From positions 3,224,001-3,288,000 of the forward strand of contig NZ_CP018082.1 in assembly GCF_001886715.1 (NCBI RefSeq): a DNA stretch of 64,000 nt, given 5' to 3'. Of this stretch, positions 59,860 to 64,000 are shown in pieces. The position numbers and the translations under genes were made by a program. The stretch comes from Nocardia mangyaensis (GTDB lineage: Bacteria; Actinomycetota; Actinomycetes; Mycobacteriales; Mycobacteriaceae). Position 1 is the first letter of the stretch. The number at the start of each line of letters is the position of its first letter. The notes under the pieces are model-generated. The model was not told the DNA's origin. It made no database searches and saw only the letters and a program-made list of their open reading frames with translations.

Positions 59860-61199
59860 ACGCGGGGGAGCAGCGTGATGCGCGCGTTGTCGGCGGGGCT
59901 CAGCCCGGTGTGATAGCGGCGCGGCGGTTCGACCGGCCCGGGCACCGTCGCGATGCGGCGGTGCTCGAGCACGGTACGGAACAGGATGCGGGCCTCGGCC
60001 AGGGCGAACTGGGCGCCGAGGCAGCGGTGAGCGCCCGCGCCGAAAGTGAGCCAGGAATGCGCGCTCGGCCGGTTGTCGAGAAAGCGTTCCGGGCGAAAGG
60101 TCAGCGGGTCCGCGTAGTGCCGTTCGGATTCGTGGATGAGCAGGATCGGCACGATGACGATGGCACCCTGGGGAATCGCCACACCGTTGATCACGGTGTC
60201 GCGCAGGGCCCGGCGTCCGGTGAACGGTGAGACCGGGCGCAGGCGCATGACCTCGGCGACCACCGCGTCGAGGTAGGCGTCGAGGCGGTCGGTGTCGCCG
60301 GTGTCGACCGCGGCGTCCACCTCGGCCATGGCCTCGGGATGACCGGCGAGCATGGCGGCGATCCAGCCGAGGGTGATCGCGGTGGTCTCGTAGGCGCCGA
60401 GCAGGATGCCGCGCATGTTGCGAGCCAGGGCGGCGTCGTCGTGTTGGTCGAGGTCGGTGCCGACATAGCGTGAGAGCACGTCGCGGTGGCCGCTCACCGG
60501 CGCCGCGGCCGGAGCGGGCCCGGCGCGCCGGGCGGTGATCTCCTCGATGATGACGGCGTCGACCTCGTCCTGGCGGCGCCGCAGCGGCGGATACGGCAGG
60601 GTGGCACCGCCGATCAGCGGGGTGATCAGGGTGACGGCCAGGAAGCCGCGGCTCTCGATCTCGCCGAACCAGGCGCTGATCGCCGACTTCAGCCGATCGC
60701 GGCGCTCGGGCGCGACATCGCCGAACACGGTGCCCAGCAGCACGCCGATGGCCAGGTCGTAGCCGACTTTCAGGAATTCGAACGGTTCGCCGACCGGCCA
60801 GGTGGGCAATTCGCGTTCGACCACCTCGACCATCAGTTGCTCGTAGGACCGCAGCGCCGCGGCCTGGAACGGCGGCGCGAACAGCTTGCGCTCGCGGCGA
60901 TGCTCGGCACCGTCGAGGAAGATCATCGTCTGCTTGCCGAACATCACGTCGTGGCTGGAGAAGCGGCTGAGCACCTGCCCGATCGAGAAGTCGTCGTTGT
61001 TGGCGAACAGCGCCCGCACATCGCCCATGTCGTGAGTGACCAGCATGGTCGGAAACCCCGGCGGCCTGACCACGAACCGTTCGCCGAGCGCGAGCAGCGG
61101 GGAGGTGTGCGTGCCTGGTCGCAGCAGTCCGCCCAGCTGGGCGAGGTCGCGGGTGCGGAGGCGGGGCAGTTCGCGCAGCGATATCGGGGTCTGTGACAC
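59841..61199 (-). CDS. Cytochrome P450
   Basis: 452 aa from the GTG at 61199 (GAGGA six bases upstream). The I-helix motif is GAYETT, the K-helix ExxR is in VAEVMRLRPV, and the haem loop FGAGAHRCLGAQFA has the thiolate Cys393. The N-terminus has no TM anchor, so it is a soluble bacterial P450 that needs ferredoxin and reductase from elsewhere. It is divergent from the FAAL-PKS gene and could hydroxylate its lipid or polyketide product. Confidence 0.94.
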   Translation of the reverse strand: MSQTPISLRELPRLRTRDLAQLGGLLRPGTHTSPLLALGERFVVRPPGFPTMLVTHDMGDVRALFANNDDFSIGQVLSRFSSHDVMFGKQTMIFLDGAEHRRERKLFAPPFQAAALRSYEQLMVEVVERELPTWPVGEPFEFLKVGYDLAIGVLLGTVFGDVAPERRDRLKSAISAWFGEIESRGFLAVTLITPLIGGATLPYPPLRRRQDEVDAVIIEEITARRAGPAPAAAPVSGHRDVLSRYVGTDLDQHDDAALARNMRGILLGAYETTAITLGWIAAMLAGHPEAMAEVDAAVDTGDTDRLDAYLDAVVAEVMRLRPVSPFTGRRALRDTVINGVAIPQGAIVIVPILLIHESERHYADPLTFRPERFLDNRPSAHSWLTFGAGAHRCLGAQFALAEARILFRTVLEHRRIATVPGPVEPPRRYHTGLSPADNARITLLPRVQAFIS

Positions 61200-61393
61200 C
61201 CCGCCATCCTCACCGTTGGAACCACGACATGCAATCGTGCAATTACGGCCATAGCAACGAGAGTCGAAATTCAGAAGCCCCCGATTACCGGGGCGAACCA
61301 TAAAGGAGTCTATTTCGAAGGTTCGGTCACCGTCGTCACCCGACCGCTAGGGTGGGCGCAGTCAGCGGGTTCCACGGTCAGAGGAAGCAGTTC

Positions 61394-64000
61394 GTGCTCA
61401 ACACTTTCGTCGAGACATTGTTCGCCCGGGTCGAGAATCGGTCGGCCGAGGTGGTCTATCGATTCTTGGACAATGGAGACGTCGATGGTGTCGTTCGCGA
61501 ATTGACCTACGCCCAGCTGGGCCGCCGCGCCAGGGCGATCGGCGCCGTCCTGCAGGACTCCGCGCCGCGCCGGGCGCTGTTGCTCTTCCCCGCCGGTCCC
61601 GAGTTCGCCGAGGCGTTCTTCGGGTGCTTGGCCGCGGGGGTTGTCGCCGTGCCGGCGCCGCTGCCCGAATGGGACAACCGCTCGCTGCGGCGATTGCGGC
61701 GGATGGTCGCCCATGCCGAGGTCGACGTGGTGCTGGCGCCGCGCCGGGTGGTCGCGGAGTCGGCGGCGCTGAGCGCGGAGATCCCCGAACTGGCGGGACT
61801 GCCCTGGCTGGCCACCGACGAGCTACCCGATGCCGCCGCGCTGCGCTGGCAGGAACCGGATCTGTCGTCGGACTCGGTGGCGTTCATCCAGTACACCTCC
61901 GGTTCGACCAGCGCCCCGCGCGGCGTCGTGCTGACCCACGGCAATCTCCTGCACAACCAGGAGGCGCTCGCCGCCGGTCTCGGGCACGATCGCGCACTGG
62001 CCGAATCCTGGGACGGCGCCCTGTTCGCGAGCTGGCTGCCGATGTATCACGATATGGGTCTGATCGCCCCGCTGTTGCACACGGTGTATCTCGGCGCGAA
62101 TTCGGTGCTGATGTCGCCGTTGCATTTCCTGCAGCGGCCCGAACGCTGGCTGCAGGCAATTTCCACTTACGGCGCGCACACCAGCGGCGGACCGAATTTC
62201 GGCTATGAACTGTGTCTTCGCCGCGTCACCCCGGAACAGATCGATCAGCTCGATCTGAGCCGATGGCGGGTGGCGTTCAACGGGTCGGAACCGGTCAGGG
62301 CCGCGACGGTGCGGCGTTTCGCCGACACCTTCGCCCGCGCCGGCTTCCGCGCCGAGGCCCAGCAGCCGGTCTACGGGTTGGCCGAGGCGACATTGATCGT
62401 CACCGCACCGCCCACCACCGCGCCCCCGACGATCGTGCCGGGGATCTCCGCGCACGGCAGGGAGCTCGTCGGCGTCGGCCCGGCGGCGGCCGGGATGTCG
62501 CTCGCGATCGTCGATCCGGGGAGCGGCCTCGCCCGCGCCGATGGCGAGGAAGGCGAGATCTGGGTCGCCGGCGACAGCGTGGCGGCGGGGTACTTCCGCG
62601 ACGAGCAGTCGAGCGCCGAGGTGTTCGGGGCGATGCTGCCCGGCGACGACCGTCGCTTCCTGCGCACCGGTGACCTCGGATTCGTCTCCAGTGGTGAGCT
62701 TTTCGTGACCGGTCGGCACAAGGACCTGGTCATCGTGGATGGTCGCAACCACTATCCGCAAGACATCGAGGCGACCGTCGAGGCGGCGCACGCCGAGGTG
62801 CGCGCGGGCTGTGTGGCGGCCTTCGCCGTCGAGGCCGGTGCCGACGGTGAACAGCCGGTTGTGGTGGCCGAGGTGCGTGGGTCCGATCCCGACGAGCTGG
62901 CCGCCGCCGAGGGGGCGATCCGGGCCGCGGTGTCGAGCGAGCACGGGCTCACCCTCGCCGCGGTGCTGTTGATCCGGCCGGGGACCGTGTTCAAGACCAG
63001 CAGTGGCAAGATCCAGCGTTCGGCGTGCCGGGCGGCGTATCTGTCCGGTGAGCTGCTGGCGTTGCTGGCGGGGCCGATGCGCTCGCCCGAGGACGAGTTC
63101 GAGGAGCCTGCGGCGGAGGTCGCGGTCGAGGAGCCCGCGGCGGAGTTGTCCGTGGAGGCCGTGCGATCGTGGCTGGTGCACGCGATCGCGCGGCAGGCGC
63201 TGCTCGATCCCGAACGGGTCGACATCCACCGTCCCCTGGTCGAATTCGGTTTGGGCTCGGCCGATCTGGTGGAGCTCGTGGTCGATCTGTCGGACTTCGT
63301 CGGCCGGTTCATCGACACGAATCTGTTCTTCGACCACCCGACGATCGCCGGGGTGGCCACGGTGCTGGCCGGGCCGGCCGAGAGCGACACCGCCGCACCT
63401 GAAGCCGTCGAACCCGAATCACGGGCGGACGCCGAGGACGACGATGCCGTCGCGATCATCGCCATGTCCTGTCGATTCCCCGGTGCCGCGGATTCCCCGG
63501 AAGCGCTGTGGCGTCTCCTGGACGGCGAGACCGACGGGTTGTCAGAGGTGCCGCCGGGCCGCTGGGACATCGACGGTCTCTACGACCCGGACGCGACCAT
63601 GCCCGGCACGGCCTACACCTTCCGGGGCGGTTACGTCGACGGGATCGACCGCTTCGACGCCGCCTTCTTCGGCATCGGCCCCCGCGAAGCCGCGGTGATG
63701 GACCCCCAGCAACGGATGATGCTGCAGCTGGCCTGGGAGGCCATCGAGCGGTCCGGCCGCGACCCGCGCACCCTGCACGGGAGCGCGACCGGGGTGTACC
63801 TGGGCGTGTACAGCACCGGCTATCTGGCTGATCCTGCGCCCGACCAGCTGAACGGTCAAGTGGGAACCGGACTTTCGCCGAGCGTCGCGTCCGGTCGCAT
63901 CTCCTACACCCTGGGTCTGCACGGACCCGCGGTCACCCTCGACACCGCGTGTTCGTCCTCGATCGTCGCGATGCACCTGGCCATGCAGGCGCTGCGCGCG
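61394..64000 (+). CDS. Polyketide synthase, FAAL-ACP-KS start, 3' end outside window
   Basis: At least 869 codons, open to the window edge. GTG 61394 follows GAGGAAG. Residues about 1-555 are a fatty-acyl-AMP ligase (YTSGSTSAPRGVVLTHGNLL, GLAEATLIV, TGDLGFVSSGELFVTGRHKD); about 590-665 is an ACP with the phosphopantetheine Ser in LGSADL; from about 681 a ketosynthase begins (VAIIAMSCRFPG), with the active-site Cys853 in DTACSSS. A fatty acid activated as acyl-AMP is thus loaded on the ACP and extended by the KS, as in mycobacterial lipid PKSs such as Pks13-like or phenolic-lipid loading systems. AT and later domains lie outside. Confidence 0.93.
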   Translation, partial: MLNTFVETLFARVENRSAEVVYRFLDNGDVDGVVRELTYAQLGRRARAIGAVLQDSAPRRALLLFPAGPEFAEAFFGCLAAGVVAVPAPLPEWDNRSLRRLRRMVAHAEVDVVLAPRRVVAESAALSAEIPELAGLPWLATDELPDAAALRWQEPDLSSDSVAFIQYTSGSTSAPRGVVLTHGNLLHNQEALAAGLGHDRALAESWDGALFASWLPMYHDMGLIAPLLHTVYLGANSVLMSPLHFLQRPERWLQAISTYGAHTSGGPNFGYELCLRRVTPEQIDQLDLSRWRVAFNGSEPVRAATVRRFADTFARAGFRAEAQQPVYGLAEATLIVTAPPTTAPPTIVPGISAHGRELVGVGPAAAGMSLAIVDPGSGLARADGEEGEIWVAGDSVAAGYFRDEQSSAEVFGAMLPGDDRRFLRTGDLGFVSSGELFVTGRHKDLVIVDGRNHYPQDIEATVEAAHAEVRAGCVAAFAVEAGADGEQPVVVAEVRGSDPDELAAAEGAIRAAVSSEHGLTLAAVLLIRPGTVFKTSSGKIQRSACRAAYLSGELLALLAGPMRSPEDEFEEPAAEVAVEEPAAELSVEAVRSWLVHAIARQALLDPERVDIHRPLVEFGLGSADLVELVVDLSDFVGRFIDTNLFFDHPTIAGVATVLAGPAESDTAAPEAVEPESRADAEDDDAVAIIAMSCRFPGAADSPEALWRLLDGETDGLSEVPPGRWDIDGLYDPDATMPGTAYTFRGGYVDGIDRFDAAFFGIGPREAAVMDPQQRMMLQLAWEAIERSGRDPRTLHGSATGVYLGVYSTGYLADPAPDQLNGQVGTGLSPSVASGRISYTLGLHGPAVTLDTACSSSIVAMHLAMQALRA

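Noticed and set aside
1..64000. CRISPR arrays, tRNA or rRNA genes, insertion sequences, prophage
   Set aside because: No regularly spaced repeats, cloverleaf-like sequences, transposase families or phage modules were seen; the lone HNH gene at 54592 is not enough for a mobile element call.

Overview
The window is high-G+C actinobacterial DNA, most likely from a Nocardia-type member of the Mycobacteriales. The reasons are strong G/C third-position bias, frequent GTG and TTG starts, small secreted glycine-zipper proteins, a mycobacterial-style Pro-rich single-pass protein, many Opp/Dpp-type ABC transporters, and a FAAL-ACP-KS polyketide synthase next to a P450. No rRNA, tRNA, CRISPR array or insertion sequence was recognised. 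The assignment to a genus is inference.

Layout. 1-4.4 kb: an operon on the minus strand (MFS symporter, M20 amidohydrolase, HSL-type esterase, the last cut by the window edge) divergent from a double-domain Lrp/AsnC regulator. 4.4-16 kb: GH1 glycosidase, SGNH hydrolase, a drug-type MFS exporter, a GPH-like MFS plus SDR pair, two DUF202 membrane proteins with a TetR regulator, and an operon of two glycine-zipper exported proteins plus a secretory lipase. Three promoters here share a CYGACT-N4-AGTCRG palindrome. 16-31.4 kb: a secreted lipase, two Cys-type sulfatases, their formylglycine-generating enzyme, a PadR repressor, a GH3 glycosidase and an Opp-type importer. PadR-like boxes lie in front of the lipase, the first sulfatase, padR itself, the DUF202 pair and the importer, which suggests one regulon for scavenging sulfated or esterified glycosides. 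31.5-38.3 kb: a DUF4242 protein, a large LuxR (LAL) regulator, a cupin plus FAD-oxidase pair, a Nudix-like protein and a membrane-anchored esterase.

38.5-54 kb is the most unusual region. Six copies of a Zur-type box (AATGANAATCATTTTCATT-like) flank or precede a glycine-zipper exported protein, a four-gene biosynthetic operon, a Dpp/Nik-type ABC importer, an MFS exporter and a SAM methyltransferase; a Fur-family gene lies between the last two boxes. The biosynthetic operon encodes a fold-III PLP decarboxylase, a cysteine-synthase-like enzyme fused to rhodanese, a SufS-like class V aminotransferase and an ATP-grasp ligase. The make/export/re-import layout parallels opine metallophore (Cnt-type) systems, but no nicotianamine-synthase-like or opine dehydrogenase gene is present. 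I read it as a candidate NRPS-independent, possibly sulfur-containing zincophore system.

54-64 kb: ArfB, an HNH nuclease, a DUF7159-like protein, a methyltransferase, a TetR/acyl-CoA dehydrogenase divergent pair, a cytochrome P450, and the start of a FAAL-ACP-KS polyketide synthase that runs off the window end.
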